From contig NZ_JABUOU010000002.1 of NCBI RefSeq assembly GCF_013344475.1, positions 310,001 through 374,000 of the forward strand: a stretch of DNA of 64,000 nucleotides, in the 5' to 3' direction. Position numbers and translations under genes: made by a program. Positions 53,330 to 62,265 of the stretch are shown here, piece after piece. The stretch is from Martelella limonii (GTDB lineage: Bacteria; Pseudomonadota; Alphaproteobacteria; Rhizobiales; Rhizobiaceae). Position 1 is the first letter of the stretch. Every line of letters begins with the position of its first letter. The notes beneath the pieces were generated by a model. It did not search any database. It was not told where the DNA came from and worked only from the letters and a program-made list of their open reading frames with translations.

Positions 53330-53521
53330 CTATTTCCGGAAGAAGCTTTCGGCCGCCTGCCGGTCGCTGCCCTTCTGCCGGATTGCGGTCTGGATCCGTT
53401 CGATCTCGGCTTCCAGTTCGCCGATAAAACCCTTCAGCGCCTCGATGGAATGGGGTTCCAGATCGGTGCCGATGATGTAGCTCTCCTTCTTGCGCGCGGC
53501 GCGACCGTCGTCATCCCACAT
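53330..53521 (-). CDS. DUF1192 family small protein
   Basis: A 63-residue protein with the family pattern near its end (LEPHSIEALKGFIGELEAEIERIQ), mostly one long charged helix suited to a coiled coil. It starts inside the end of the MFS gene (11-base overlap) with GGAGGAG seven bases upstream, so it is translated as part of that unit. DUF1192 is restricted mainly to Rhizobiales and has no known role. Confidence 0.85.
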   Translation of the reverse strand: MWDDDGRAARKKESYIIGTDLEPHSIEALKGFIGELEAEIERIQTAIRQKGSDRQAAESFFRK

Positions 53522-54803
53522 TCTTCTGCTCCTCCTTTTCACCCTGGTTTTCGTCGTCCTGATAATCCCGGGTGGGCGTGCGCAGCGCAACCCCCTCACG
53601 GGTGGAGACCGGCGTACCGGCATCCGGCATCGCCATGAAGGCCTCGCGGTCTGCGAGCGGGACCGGCGCACGCAGGCGCGAACGCAGCAGCGCATAGGCG
53701 AGGATCAGGACATGGGCGGATGCGGTGATGATGAAGAGCGCGTAGGGGCCATAGGCAGACATGATCGGGCCGCCGAGCGTCGGGCCGATGATCGTGCCGA
53801 TGCCGAACAGGAACAGCAGCCCGCTCGAAATCTTCACATAGTCTTCCGGCCGGGCGAAGTCGTTGGCATGAGACGCGGTGACGGGGTAGAGCACGTTGGC
53901 CGTTGCGCCGTAGATCACGACGAGACCGATCAGGATCTGCGCACCGGGCTTGAAGAGGAAGATCGAGAGGGCTGCAAGGGCAGCCGCACCGGCAAGGCCC
54001 ATGATCACGTAGCGGCGATCGGTCATGTCCGAAATCTTGCCGAAGGGCACCTGGGCAATCGCGCCGGCCAGGATGGCGCCCGTCACCAGAAACGCGACTT
54101 CGGCATCCGGAAGCCCCGCACGGGTGGCGAACACGGCAACCAGCGTGCCGAAGGCGCCATTGGCAATGCCGGTCAGGAGAACGCCGATGCAGGCCACGGG
54201 CGAGTTCCGGTAAAGCAGCTTGATGTCGATCTTGACGGCCTGCAGGGGGCGGGGGGAGGCGGCATTGGAGATCGTTGTCGGCAACATGGCGATGCAGTAG
54301 AAAATCCCCGCGACCATGAACAGGATCGGCGTGTTCGGGTTGCCGAAGCCGACCACGAGCTGACCGCCCACGACACCAAATAGGGTGATGCCGGTGTAGA
54401 AGGTAAAGATCACGCCGCGGCTCGAATTGTCGACCCGCTCGTTGAGCCAGCTCTCGATGATCATCTGCGTGCCGGCCATGGCGAAGCCGGTGGCGGCTCT
54501 GAGCGCGATCCAGGCATATTCATCGACGAAGATGCCCGTCGTCAGTGCGACCATGCAGATGATCGCGATGAAGCCGGAAAAGGCGCGGACATGGCCAATC
54601 CGCATGATCAGCCGCGGCGCAAACATGCAACCGAGAACGAAGCCGGACGCCCATGACGTACCGATAAAGCCGAGCGCGGTGTCGCTGTAGCCCTCTGCTG
54701 CGCCGCGAAGCGGAAGGAGAAGGCCGTGCAGTCCGTTGCCCAGAAACAGGAAGAGCGTGCCAAGGAGCAACGCGAAAACCGGAAAGAGATTTCGTTTCAT
54801 CAA
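53511..54803 (-). CDS. Major facilitator superfamily transporter (YcaD-like), second copy
   Basis: A 430-residue twelve-helix carrier, a paralogue of the one at 13591. Shared features are RIGHVRAFSG in the 2-3 loop, IIESWLNERVDNSSRG and GKISDMTDRRYVIMG. The C-terminal tail is charged (GEKEEQKNVG) and overlaps the DUF1192 start. Substrate unknown. An EcfG-type promoter lies about 42 bases before the start, so it may belong to the general stress regulon. The first two codons are both ATG. Confidence 0.9.
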   Translation of the reverse strand: MMKRNLFPVFALLLGTLFLFLGNGLHGLLLPLRGAAEGYSDTALGFIGTSWASGFVLGCMFAPRLIMRIGHVRAFSGFIAIICMVALTTGIFVDEYAWIALRAATGFAMAGTQMIIESWLNERVDNSSRGVIFTFYTGITLFGVVGGQLVVGFGNPNTPILFMVAGIFYCIAMLPTTISNAASPRPLQAVKIDIKLLYRNSPVACIGVLLTGIANGAFGTLVAVFATRAGLPDAEVAFLVTGAILAGAIAQVPFGKISDMTDRRYVIMGLAGAAALAALSIFLFKPGAQILIGLVVIYGATANVLYPVTASHANDFARPEDYVKISSGLLFLFGIGTIIGPTLGGPIMSAYGPYALFIITASAHVLILAYALLRSRLRAPVPLADREAFMAMPDAGTPVSTREGVALRTPTRDYQDDENQGEKEEQKNVG

Positions 54804-54844
54804 ATCGCCTGGTCATTCAAAATTGATTTGTCAGATAAGGTTGC

Positions 54845-54869
54845 AACGCAACATCACCGCACTTGTTCC
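54845..54869 (-). promoter_or_regulatory. EcfG-type stress promoter of the MFS-DUF1192 unit
   Basis: On the minus strand, GGAAC (54869-54865), a 16-base spacer, then CGTT (54848-54845). The start codon at 54803 leaves a leader of about 35 bases. Confidence 0.6.
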
Positions 54870-54990
54870 GATCCGATTTTATCACTTGCGCTGCAAAATG
54901 CACCGAACAAATGTGCCCGCGGCGGGTGACGCAGCAGGGCTGCCATTGTAAGAGGGATGAGCCCGCCGAAACCGGCGGACAGGGAGAGAC

Positions 54991-55149
54991 ATGGCAAAGC
55001 TGATATCGCTGCTTCTGATTGCCGCCATGGCGGTGCAGATCATCAAACCGCTCGGGCTGCCCGGTCTGAAGAAGCGCATGGATTTCTGGAAGATCGCGGT
55101 TTTCGCGCTGGCCATGACCGCGCTTGTGGTGGCGATCCGACCGTCTTGA
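54991..55149 (+). CDS. 52-residue two-helix membrane protein
   Basis: The frame runs from ATG 54991, with GGGAGAGAC just upstream, to TGA at 55147-55149. The product has two hydrophobic helices (about 3-16 and 33-49) separated by a conserved-looking loop, IKPLGLPGLKKRMDFWK. Similar short proteins occur in other rhizobia to my recollection, but no function is known. It is divergent from the MFS gene. The 293 bases downstream hold only the repeat pair at 55250. Confidence 0.7.
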   Translation: MAKLISLLLIAAMAVQIIKPLGLPGLKKRMDFWKIAVFALAMTALVVAIRPS

Positions 55150-55249
55150 GGCGAAGGCAGTCACGCGCCCGCCAAAGGGTAGGCCGCAGAGGCCGTCTCA
55201 GACCAGCCGGAGACGCGCGGCTTGTTGGATGCATCGGCCTCGCCACCAG

Positions 55250-55363
55250 GGTCATGCTCGGACTTGATCCGAGCATCCAGGCGGATTAGGGCCTTGATCG
55301 ACAAGACCCTTTGACATTCACCCGTCGTGTTTCCTGGATCCTCGGGTCGAGCCCGAGGATGAC
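55250..55363. repeat. Pair of intergenic palindromic repeats, locus 2
   Basis: Two hairpin units, 55250-55283 (GTCATGCTCGG...CCGAGCATCCAGG) and 55332-55363 (CCTGGATCCTCGGG...CCCGAGGATGACG), face each other as at 37776-37892. The consensus is GTCAT-(C/G)CTCGG-loop-CCGAG-(C/G)AT-CCAGG. Confidence 0.75.
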
Positions 55364-55442
55364 GCTGAATGCGAGGATGGACTGGGCACCGCTTTGAGGC
55401 AGGGCGCTAGGTCGGCCTTCACCATCATCCCTTTGCCCGAAC

Positions 55443-56225
55443 CTAGTGCAGGATCTGGCTCAGGAACAGCTTGGTGCGCTCGTGCTGCGGATTGTCGAAG
55501 AACTCGGCCGGCGCGTTCTGCTCGACGATCTGGCCCTGGTCCATGAAGATCACGCGGTTGGCGACCTGGCGGGCAAAGCCCATTTCGTGGGTCACGCACA
55601 GCATGGTCATGCCTTCCTCGGCAAGGCCCACCATGGTGTCGAGCACTTCCTTGATCATTTCCGGGTCGAGCGCGGAGGTCGGCTCGTCGAACAGCATGAT
55701 CTTTGGGCTCATGCAGAGCGAGCGGGCAATCGCCACGCGCTGCTGCTGGCCGCCCGACAGCTGCCCCGGATATTTGTTGGCCTGATCGGGAATTTTCACC
55801 CGCGTCAGGTAGTGCATCGCGATTTCTTCCGCTTCCTTCTTCGGCATCTTGCGCACCCAGATCGGCGCGAGCGTGCAGTTCTCCAGGATCGTCAGATGCG
55901 GGAACAGGTTGAAGTGCTGGAACACCATGCCGACTTCGCGGCGGATCTCGTCGATCTTCTTCAGGTCGTCGGTGAGCTCGATGTTGTCGACGACGATCTT
56001 GCCCTTCTGGTGTTCCTCCAGCCGGTTGATGCAGCGGATCATGGTCGACTTGCCGGAGCCTGACGGCCCGGCGATGACGATGCGCTCGCCCTTCATCACC
56101 TTGAGGTTGATGTCACGCAGCACGTGGAAGTCGCCATACCACTTGTTGACATTGATCATCTCGACCGCAACCTCGGTATCCGAGATGGTCATGTGAGGGG
56201 TTTCGACGGTGTCTACATTTGTCAT
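55443..56225 (-). CDS. aapP: General L-amino acid ABC transporter, ATP-binding protein AapP
   Basis: A 260-residue ATPase with Walker [10 protein letters not shown], the Q-loop [10 protein letters not shown], signature [14 protein letters not shown], Walker [13 protein letters not shown] and the switch histidine in VTHEMGFA. It powers uptake of a wide range of L-amino acids through AapQ and AapM. The gene is the last of aapJQMP, 18 bases after aapM. The intergenic DNA after it holds the palindromic repeats at 55250. Confidence 0.96.
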   Translation of the reverse strand: MTNVDTVETPHMTISDTEVAVEMINVNKWYGDFHVLRDINLKVMKGERIVIAGPSGSGKSTMIRCINRLEEHQKGKIVVDNIELTDDLKKIDEIRREVGMVFQHFNLFPHLTILENCTLAPIWVRKMPKKEAEEIAMHYLTRVKIPDQANKYPGQLSGGQQQRVAIARSLCMSPKIMLFDEPTSALDPEMIKEVLDTMVGLAEEGMTMLCVTHEMGFARQVANRVIFMDQGQIVEQNAPAEFFDNPQHERTKLFLSQILH

Positions 56226-56243
56226 GATTGCGCCCTTGATAAG

Positions 56244-57398
56244 CTAGCTTCTGTGTCCGGTGTCGAGATGGCGCTCCATGAAGCTGGAATAGCGCGACAT
56301 GCCGAAGCAGAAGACCCAGAAGACGAGACCGGCAAAGATCAGACCGGTGATCGGGGTGACGGGCGAAGCCCAGGTGGAATCGGTGAAGTTGAACTTGATG
56401 ATGCCGAGCAGGTCGAACATGCCGATGATCGAGACCAGGGACGTGTCCTTGAAGATCGAGATGAACTGGTTGACGATCGCCGGGATGACCAGCTTGATCG
56501 CCTGCGGCAGGATGATCAGCCGCATGGTCTGCCAGTAGCCGAGGCCGAGCGAGGCGGCCCCCTCGAACTGTCCCTTCGGCATCGCCTGAAGACCGCCGCG
56601 GATGACCTCGGCCATATAGGCGGAGATGAACAGCGACACGCCGACGATCGCGCGCAGGAACTTGTTGATGGTCATGCCTTCCGGCAGGAACAGCGGCAGC
56701 ATCACGCTTGCCATGAACAGGATGGTGATCAGCGGAACGCCGCGCACCACCTCGATGAAGATGATCGAGAGCGTGCGCACCACCGGCAGCTTCGACCGGC
56801 GCCCGAGCGCCAGAAGAATGCCGAGCGGCAGCGATACGGCGATGGCGAAGTAGGACAGGATCAGCGTGACCATCAGCCCGCCCCAGTCCGACGTGTCGAC
56901 AACCGGAAGGCCGAATACGCCGCCATAGATGATGAAGAAGCCGACGATGGGCAGGATGATGAACAGCGCCAGCGCGTTCCAGCCCTTGTGCGGCGCCTTC
57001 GGCATCAGCATCGGGATCAGAAGTGCGGTAAAGATCACCGCCACCAGAACCGGACGCCAGAGCCACGGATCGGGATAGCGGCCGAACAGGATCTGGTCCA
57101 TTTTGTTGCCGATAAAAGCCCAGCACGCGCCGCTCCAGCCATCAGGGCGCACCCCGCCCTGGGCAATCGTGGCGCAGGTTGCGCGGTCGGTGCCGGTCCA
57201 GGCGGCATTGATCAGCAGCCACTCGACCATGGGCGGGATCGCCCACACGAGGAAGATGATGGCGAAGATCGAAAGCAGCGCATCTTTCGGCGTGGCGAAG
57301 AGATTGGCCTTCACCCACTGAAACGCCGTCCCTTCCTTCTTTGGCGCAGGTTTCTGCTCCTGCATTTCGGTGCGGACATAAGCGAGATCTTGCGCCAT
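56244..57398 (-). CDS. aapM: General L-amino acid ABC transporter, permease AapM
   Basis: A 384-residue permease with about eight helices. The C-terminal inner-membrane domain has the EAA-type coupling loop ([20 protein letters not shown]) that docks on AapP, and [20 protein letters not shown] before it. The long N-terminal extension with a periplasmic loop is typical of AapM. It starts one base from the aapQ stop, so translation is coupled. Confidence 0.95.
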   Translation of the reverse strand: MAQDLAYVRTEMQEQKPAPKKEGTAFQWVKANLFATPKDALLSIFAIIFLVWAIPPMVEWLLINAAWTGTDRATCATIAQGGVRPDGWSGACWAFIGNKMDQILFGRYPDPWLWRPVLVAVIFTALLIPMLMPKAPHKGWNALALFIILPIVGFFIIYGGVFGLPVVDTSDWGGLMVTLILSYFAIAVSLPLGILLALGRRSKLPVVRTLSIIFIEVVRGVPLITILFMASVMLPLFLPEGMTINKFLRAIVGVSLFISAYMAEVIRGGLQAMPKGQFEGAASLGLGYWQTMRLIILPQAIKLVIPAIVNQFISIFKDTSLVSIIGMFDLLGIIKFNFTDSTWASPVTPITGLIFAGLVFWVFCFGMSRYSSFMERHLDTGHRS

Positions 57399-57399
57399 C

Positions 57400-58593
57400 T
57401 TATCTCTCCACCAGTGCCATCTTGGCGTTGAACCAGTTCATGAAGATCGATGTCAGGATCGACAGCGTCAGATAGATGATCATCCAGATCACCACGACTT
57501 CCACGGCCTGACCGGTCTGGTTGAGCACGGTCTTGCCGACGGCGACGATATCGGCGTAACCGATCGCAACCGCGAGCGAGGAGTTCTTGGTAAGGCTCAG
57601 ATATTCCGAGGTCATCGGCGGAATGATGATGCGCATCGCTTGCGGAACCACCACGAGGCGCGTGACCTTGCGCGGATGAAGACCCAGCGCGTTGGCGGCT
57701 TCGGTCTGGCCCTTGGCAACGCCCAGAATGCCGCCGCGGATGATTTCCGCCATGAAGGCTGCGGTATAAAGCGACAGCGCCAGGTAGAGCGACATGAATT
57801 CCGGGCCGATCACGGTGCCGCCGGAGAGGTTGAACCGTCCCTTTTCAGGAATGTCCAGGGTGACGGGCATGCCCGAGACGAAATAGGCGATGAGCGGCAG
57901 AAGGATCAGGATCAGGATGCCGGTGCGCACCACCGGAAACTGCTGGCCGGTGGCCATCTGGCGCTTGCGGGCCCAGATGGAGAGGCCGATGACAGCGGCG
58001 ATCGCTGCAAGCAGGGCCACGCCCATCAGCCAGGATCCGGGTCCGAAGACGGCCTTGGGGAAGGCGACACCGCGATTGTTCAGGTAGATGTCGAAGGGCA
58101 GCTCGAGCGAGTCGCGCGCCGATGGCAGCAGCGACAGGACGCCCGTGTAGAAGAAGAAGATGACCAGGAGCGGCGGAATGTTGCGGAAGATTTCGACATA
58201 GACCTGGCTCAGCTTGGCGACGAGCCAGTTCGAGGAGAGCCGTCCGACACCGACGAGGAAGCCGACAATGGTGGCCGTGATGATCCCTGCAACCGACACG
58301 AAGATCGTGTTGATAATGCCGACGACAAGCGCGCGGCCGTAGGTCATGTCGTTGTTATAGGCGATCGGCGTCTGGGCAATATCGAAGCCGGCGCGGCTGT
58401 CGAGGAAGCCGAAGCCGGAAGCGATGCCGGCGTTCTGAAGGTTGGTGGTGGTATTGTGGATCACCCACAAGACGAAAAGCACGACCAGAATGACCGTTAC
58501 CGCCTGATAGACGATACCCCGGAAGGTCGGATTGTACAGAAGTGCGGCAGCCCGCGACTCCCCAAAGGAAGCGTTGCTTGTCGTGTCAGCCAT
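57400..58593 (-). CDS. aapQ: General L-amino acid ABC transporter, permease AapQ
   Basis: A 397-residue permease paired with AapM. It shows [20 protein letters not shown] and the coupling loop [21 protein letters not shown]. The N-terminal region has the extra helices of this family. It lies 108 bases after aapJ, with a strong hairpin between. Confidence 0.95.
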   Translation of the reverse strand: MADTTSNASFGESRAAALLYNPTFRGIVYQAVTVILVVLFVLWVIHNTTTNLQNAGIASGFGFLDSRAGFDIAQTPIAYNNDMTYGRALVVGIINTIFVSVAGIITATIVGFLVGVGRLSSNWLVAKLSQVYVEIFRNIPPLLVIFFFYTGVLSLLPSARDSLELPFDIYLNNRGVAFPKAVFGPGSWLMGVALLAAIAAVIGLSIWARKRQMATGQQFPVVRTGILILILLPLIAYFVSGMPVTLDIPEKGRFNLSGGTVIGPEFMSLYLALSLYTAAFMAEIIRGGILGVAKGQTEAANALGLHPRKVTRLVVVPQAMRIIIPPMTSEYLSLTKNSSLAVAIGYADIVAVGKTVLNQTGQAVEVVVIWMIIYLTLSILTSIFMNWFNAKMALVER

Positions 58594-58647
58594 GTGTTCC
58601 CCGGTTTACCCGAAAGGTTGATGCCCAGATGGGTTCTTATTTTATTT

Positions 58648-58675
58648 GGCGCACGGCGGATAACCGCCATGCGCC
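58648..58675. repeat. Intercistronic hairpin between aapJ and aapQ
   Basis: Stem GGCGCACGGCGG (58648-58659) with CCGCCATGCGCC (58664-58675), loop ATAA, a single C/A mismatch. No T-run follows on the minus strand, so it is likely a 3' stabiliser or attenuator that favours expression of the binding protein over the permease genes. Confidence 0.65.
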
Positions 58676-58701
58676 TGATTTTTCAAGTTCAGATGTCCGG
58701 C

Positions 58702-59730
58702 TTAGCGGATCGGCGGGCCGTACTGCAGGCCGCCATTGGTCCAAAGCGCGTTCAGGCCACGCTCGATCTTCAGCGGGCTGCCAGCGCCCACGTCCTTGTC
58801 GAAGATTTCGCCGTAATTGCCGACGTGCTTGATGACGTTGTACGCCCACTTCTCATCAAGGCCGAGGTCGGCGCCGAGCTTGCTGTCGGTTTCCGTGCCG
58901 AGCAGACGCTTGATGTTGGGGTTGTCCGAGGTCTCAGCCATCTCATCGACGTTTTCGGACGTGATGCCGAATTCTTCGGCGTTCAGCATGGCGTAGTGAA
59001 CCCACGACACGATGTCGCCCCACTGGTCGTCGCCCTGGCGAACGGCCGGGCCGAGCGGCTCCTTGGAGATGATTTCCGGAAGAATGATATAGTTGTCCGG
59101 ATCAGTCAGCGTCAGGCGGATCGCATAAAGGCCGGACTGGTCGGTGGTGTAAACGTCGCAACGGCCCTGGTTGAAGGCGTTGTTGACGTCTTCGAGCTGT
59201 TCGTAAACAACCGGGTTGTATTCCATGCCGTTGGCCGAGAAGTAGTCGGCAAGGTTCAGCTCGGTGGTGGTGCCGGACTGGACGCAGACGGCAGCGCCCG
59301 ACAGTTCCTTGGCCGACGATACGCCGAGATCCTTCGGGACCATGAAGCCCTGGCCGTCATAATAGTTGACGGTGCGGAAATCGAGGCCGAGCGAAGTGTC
59401 GCGCGAAAGCGTCCAGGTTGTGTTGCGGCTCAGAACGTCGACTTCGCCGGACTGCAGCGCCGGGAATCGGTCGGTTGCGGTCAGCGCTACGAAGTTCACC
59501 TTGGAGGCATCGCCGAAGATCGCTGCAGCGATGGCGCGGCAATAATCGACGTCCAGACCGGACCAGTTCCCCTCATTGTCGGGCGCGGAAAAGCCCTGCA
59601 GACCCGTGCTCACGCCGCAGGTCAGAGTTCCCTTCGACTTGACGTCCTCAAGTGTCGTGGCCGATGCGCCCTGTGCGCCGAGGCCGAAGACTACTGCGCC
59701 GATCGCGGCTGACAGAATCGTCTTTTTCAT
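58702..59730 (-). CDS. aapJ: General L-amino acid ABC transporter, periplasmic binding protein AapJ
   Basis: A 342-residue family 3 solute-binding protein with a cleavable signal peptide (about 1-24, ending GASA). The ligand-binding landmarks are TLTCGVSTGLQGFSAPDNEG and GAAVCVQSGTTTELNLADYF. It captures amino acids for AapQM-P. As first gene of the operon it has its own leader of over 100 bases containing a GC-rich hairpin (59806-59829). It is divergent from metC. Confidence 0.95.
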   Translation of the reverse strand: MKKTILSAAIGAVVFGLGAQGASATTLEDVKSKGTLTCGVSTGLQGFSAPDNEGNWSGLDVDYCRAIAAAIFGDASKVNFVALTATDRFPALQSGEVDVLSRNTTWTLSRDTSLGLDFRTVNYYDGQGFMVPKDLGVSSAKELSGAAVCVQSGTTTELNLADYFSANGMEYNPVVYEQLEDVNNAFNQGRCDVYTTDQSGLYAIRLTLTDPDNYIILPEIISKEPLGPAVRQGDDQWGDIVSWVHYAMLNAEEFGITSENVDEMAETSDNPNIKRLLGTETDSKLGADLGLDEKWAYNVIKHVGNYGEIFDKDVGAGSPLKIERGLNALWTNGGLQYGPPIR

Positions 59731-60082
59731 TTTCCCAACCTTTGTTTATCGTTGAAATCTTAAGTTGCCGCCCGCCCAGTTCAGCAACAGGCAGAAGCGA
59801 CCACTGCCCGCAGTCCCCTCGGGGCGGGCGCACTTATCTCAGTCGTTATTTTCCGTATGGTCAATACTCGGGTTTCAAAAATGGGCGGTTTTCGGGGAAA
59901 ACGTCCACTTTAGTCTAATATTTAAGCAGTGGAATAAAATCTGGGCGCATGATTGCTGGCTAATAGGGCAGTCGAATCCGCTATTTGTTGGTCGCGTCGA
60001 GTATAGGCGGCAGGGGGATTTGCATCTTGACCGCCGATGCTCAACCTTCCAAAACAACGGGAGAATTTTGAAAAAGCCGCGA
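59731..60082. other. Divergent aapJ / metC intergenic region
   Basis: This 352-base region must hold both promoters. I see a GC-rich hairpin in the aapJ leader (59806-59829) and an AT-rich stretch at about 59890-59950. I found no -24/-12 sigma-54 site and no SAM-type riboswitch in front of metC. Confidence 0.5.
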
Positions 60083-61279
60083 ATGGACAACATGGCCCGA
60101 AAAAACCACGAAGCGCCGCAAAGCGGAGACAATACCACGCTCGCCCATTGCGGGCATGACCCGCATTCCTTCCACGGTTTCGTCAATCCGCCCGTGGTGC
60201 ACGCATCGACCGTGCTGTTTCCCGATGCGAAGACGACGGTGGAAGGCTTCCAGAAATACACCTACGGCACCCACGGCACCCCAACCACCGATGCCGCAAC
60301 GGCCGCTTTCACGATGCTGGAAAATGCGGCGGGCACGTTGCTCTATCCCTCGGGCCTAGCCTCGATCACAATGCCCTGGCTTGCATTCCTCCGGCCTGGC
60401 GATCATCTGCTGATCGTTGATTCCGTCTATGATCCCGCCCGCCGCTTCGCCGACAAGGTGCTTTCGGCGATGGGGATCGAGGTCGAGTATTACGATCCCG
60501 CGATCGGTGCCGAGATCGAGACCCGGTTCAAGCCCAACACCCGGCTCCTGCATACCGAATCGCCGGGTTCCAACACCTTCGAGATCCAGGATATCCGGAT
60601 GCTGTCCGACATCGCCCACGCCCGGGGCGCGCTGGTTTCGATGGACAATACCTGGGCGACGCCGCTCTATTTCAAGCCGCTCGATTTCGGTGTCGATCTC
60701 TCGCTCGGGGCCGCCACGAAATATCCCTCCGGCCATTCCGATATCCTGATGGGCACGGCCTCGGCCAATGAACGATGCTACGAACAGCTCCTCGATCACT
60801 ATACCTGGACCGGCATGTGCGCGGCGCCGGATGACAGCTACCAGATCCTGCGCGGTCTGCGCACCATGGGCGTTCGCCTTGCCCAGCACCAGAAGAGCGC
60901 ACTTGCGATCGCATCCTGGCTGGAAGGTCAGCCGGGCGTTTCGCGCGTTCTCCATCCGGGTCTGCCGTCCTTTCCGGGGCATGATCTCTGGAAGCGCGAC
61001 TTCAAGGGCGCAAGCGGGCTGTTTTCCATCGTGCTCTCCGCCAAGGAAGGCGATTTCCGCAAGCGTCAGCATGCATTTCTCGATGCGCTTGAACTGTTCG
61101 GGATCGGCTATTCCTGGGGCGGGTACGAGTCGCTCGCCGTGCCGGTCAACCTGTCCGGCCGCACCGTCAGCAAGGCACCGTCGGACGGTCCGCTGATCCG
61201 GCTTCAGATCGGCCTCGAAGATGTCGAGGATCTGATGGCCGACCTTGAGAAGGGGCTTGCGGCCGCCCGCGCTGCCTAG
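60083..61279 (+). CDS. metC: Cystathionine beta-lyase
   Basis: A 398-residue PLP enzyme of the Cys/Met metabolism family that cleaves cystathionine to homocysteine, ammonia and pyruvate. The PLP lysine is in GAATKYPSGHSD. FVNPPVVHASTVLFPDA near residue 35 and YGTHGTPTTDA are typical of the beta-lyase branch. The start could be 60083 or 60092; neither has a close ribosome site, and a TTG at 60068 is also conceivable. Gene order beside aapJ is common in rhizobia, and metC is thought to be a single gene. Confidence 0.93.
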   Translation: MDNMARKNHEAPQSGDNTTLAHCGHDPHSFHGFVNPPVVHASTVLFPDAKTTVEGFQKYTYGTHGTPTTDAATAAFTMLENAAGTLLYPSGLASITMPWLAFLRPGDHLLIVDSVYDPARRFADKVLSAMGIEVEYYDPAIGAEIETRFKPNTRLLHTESPGSNTFEIQDIRMLSDIAHARGALVSMDNTWATPLYFKPLDFGVDLSLGAATKYPSGHSDILMGTASANERCYEQLLDHYTWTGMCAAPDDSYQILRGLRTMGVRLAQHQKSALAIASWLEGQPGVSRVLHPGLPSFPGHDLWKRDFKGASGLFSIVLSAKEGDFRKRQHAFLDALELFGIGYSWGGYESLAVPVNLSGRTVSKAPSDGPLIRLQIGLEDVEDLMADLEKGLAAARAA

Positions 61280-61379
61280 AGCGTTTGCACGTTTCATCGA
61301 ATCAGGGAACTGGCCTGTCGATTCGTTTGGCGCGTTTATTCGGGCATCGGGTGATTCCGCCTGACGTTCAAAATGCTCT
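61278..61379. repeat. Possible MITE-like intergenic element
   Basis: A segment of about 102 bases bounded by near-perfect terminal inverted repeats, AGAGCGTTT (61278-61286) and AAATGCTCT (61371-61379). It contains three GANTC sites. It overlaps the metC stop codon by two bases. No second copy is seen in this window, so the call is tentative. Confidence 0.4.
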
Positions 61380-61418
61380 CGCCTTGCGCCTGTCGCGGTC
61401 AAGCATCTGACATGAAGA

Positions 61419-61446
61419 AGCCGGCGATCGTTCCCGATCGCCGGCT
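61419..61446. terminator. Terminator of the SH3-domain protein gene
   Basis: Perfect 12-base stem AGCCGGCGATCG (61419-61430) with CGATCGCCGGCT (61435-61446), loop TTCC. It lies eight bases past the minus-strand stop at 61455 and could also stop metC transcripts. Confidence 0.75.
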
Positions 61447-61454
61447 TTGCTGTT

Positions 61455-62141
61455 TCAACGCCGTTCCATCCGCGGACCACCGCCATGATAGTCAGGCATC
61501 GGCGGACGCTGATAGTCCGGACGCGGACCGCCATGGTAACCGGGCGGCGGGGGTCGGTAGCCCGGACGGTTGACCGGCGGGGGCCGGTATGCCGGCGGTG
61601 GCGGCCGATAGGCCGGCGGCGGCGGCGCACCCCAGGACGGACGATAACCGGGCGGCGCCCTCCAGCCGGGTGGCGGGCCACCCCAGCCGGGCGGGGCGCG
61701 CCAGCCGGGTGGCGGATAATAGGGGCGCACCGGCGGGTAGGGCGGATAGCGGCCCCAGGTATTGTACCAGGGATAGCTCCGGTAATAATTGTTCCAGTAG
61801 GACTGGGTGAAGGCCGTGATCGCAACGCCCGAGGCAAAGGCGATCGCAGGCGAGAGCGTCTGGCGCTGGTTCTGGTACACCACCTGCATGTACTGCGAAG
61901 CGAGCCAGCCGCGATAATTCGCATAGGAAACGTCGCACCAGCTGTAATCGGCAAGGCAGCCATTGTTCACAAGGCTCGCGCCCGCCGGAACCAGGGTGAT
62001 GCTGGGATAGGATGTTGAAGGTCCGGCGCGCAGGTTGACGTTGGACGTGGCGAAGGCGGAATTGGCCGCATGCGCCTGAACCGACATCAACGCCGCCACC
62101 AGCGCAATGCCGGCGGATTTCAAAACGGCGCTTGCTCTCAT
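61455..62141 (-). CDS. Exported SH3-domain protein with proline-rich C-terminus
   Basis: A 228-residue protein with a signal peptide (about 1-25, ending AHAAN) and one bacterial SH3 domain (about 30-90; VNLRAGPSTSYPSITLVPAG). The remaining 120 residues are rich in proline, tyrosine, glycine and arginine, with repeats such as AYRPPPP and PPPGYHGG. Such proteins probably sit in the periplasm or envelope and bind peptidoglycan or other proteins. The ATG at 62141 has GGGGAG five bases upstream. It stands alone, with its own terminator. Confidence 0.85.
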   Translation of the reverse strand: MRASAVLKSAGIALVAALMSVQAHAANSAFATSNVNLRAGPSTSYPSITLVPAGASLVNNGCLADYSWCDVSYANYRGWLASQYMQVVYQNQRQTLSPAIAFASGVAITAFTQSYWNNYYRSYPWYNTWGRYPPYPPVRPYYPPPGWRAPPGWGGPPPGWRAPPGYRPSWGAPPPPAYRPPPPAYRPPPVNRPGYRPPPPGYHGGPRPDYQRPPMPDYHGGGPRMERR

Positions 62142-62265
62142 GTTTGCTCCCCGAATGAGTGTTGAGGCCACAGCTAACGCAAAGGTAATGGCAAAATGAA
62201 GTCTATCGTTCCCTGGCTGAAGGCGAGATGAACAAACCGCGTCATGGAGCTTCTAAATTAGCTTT

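Noticed and set aside
59731-60082. SAM-type riboswitch before metC
   Set aside because: The conserved SAM-II core and pseudoknot pattern are not visible.
60356-61963. A 535-codon minus-strand frame
   Set aside because: It spans metC antisense and part of the SH3 gene region, with low-complexity Arg/Pro content and no domain.
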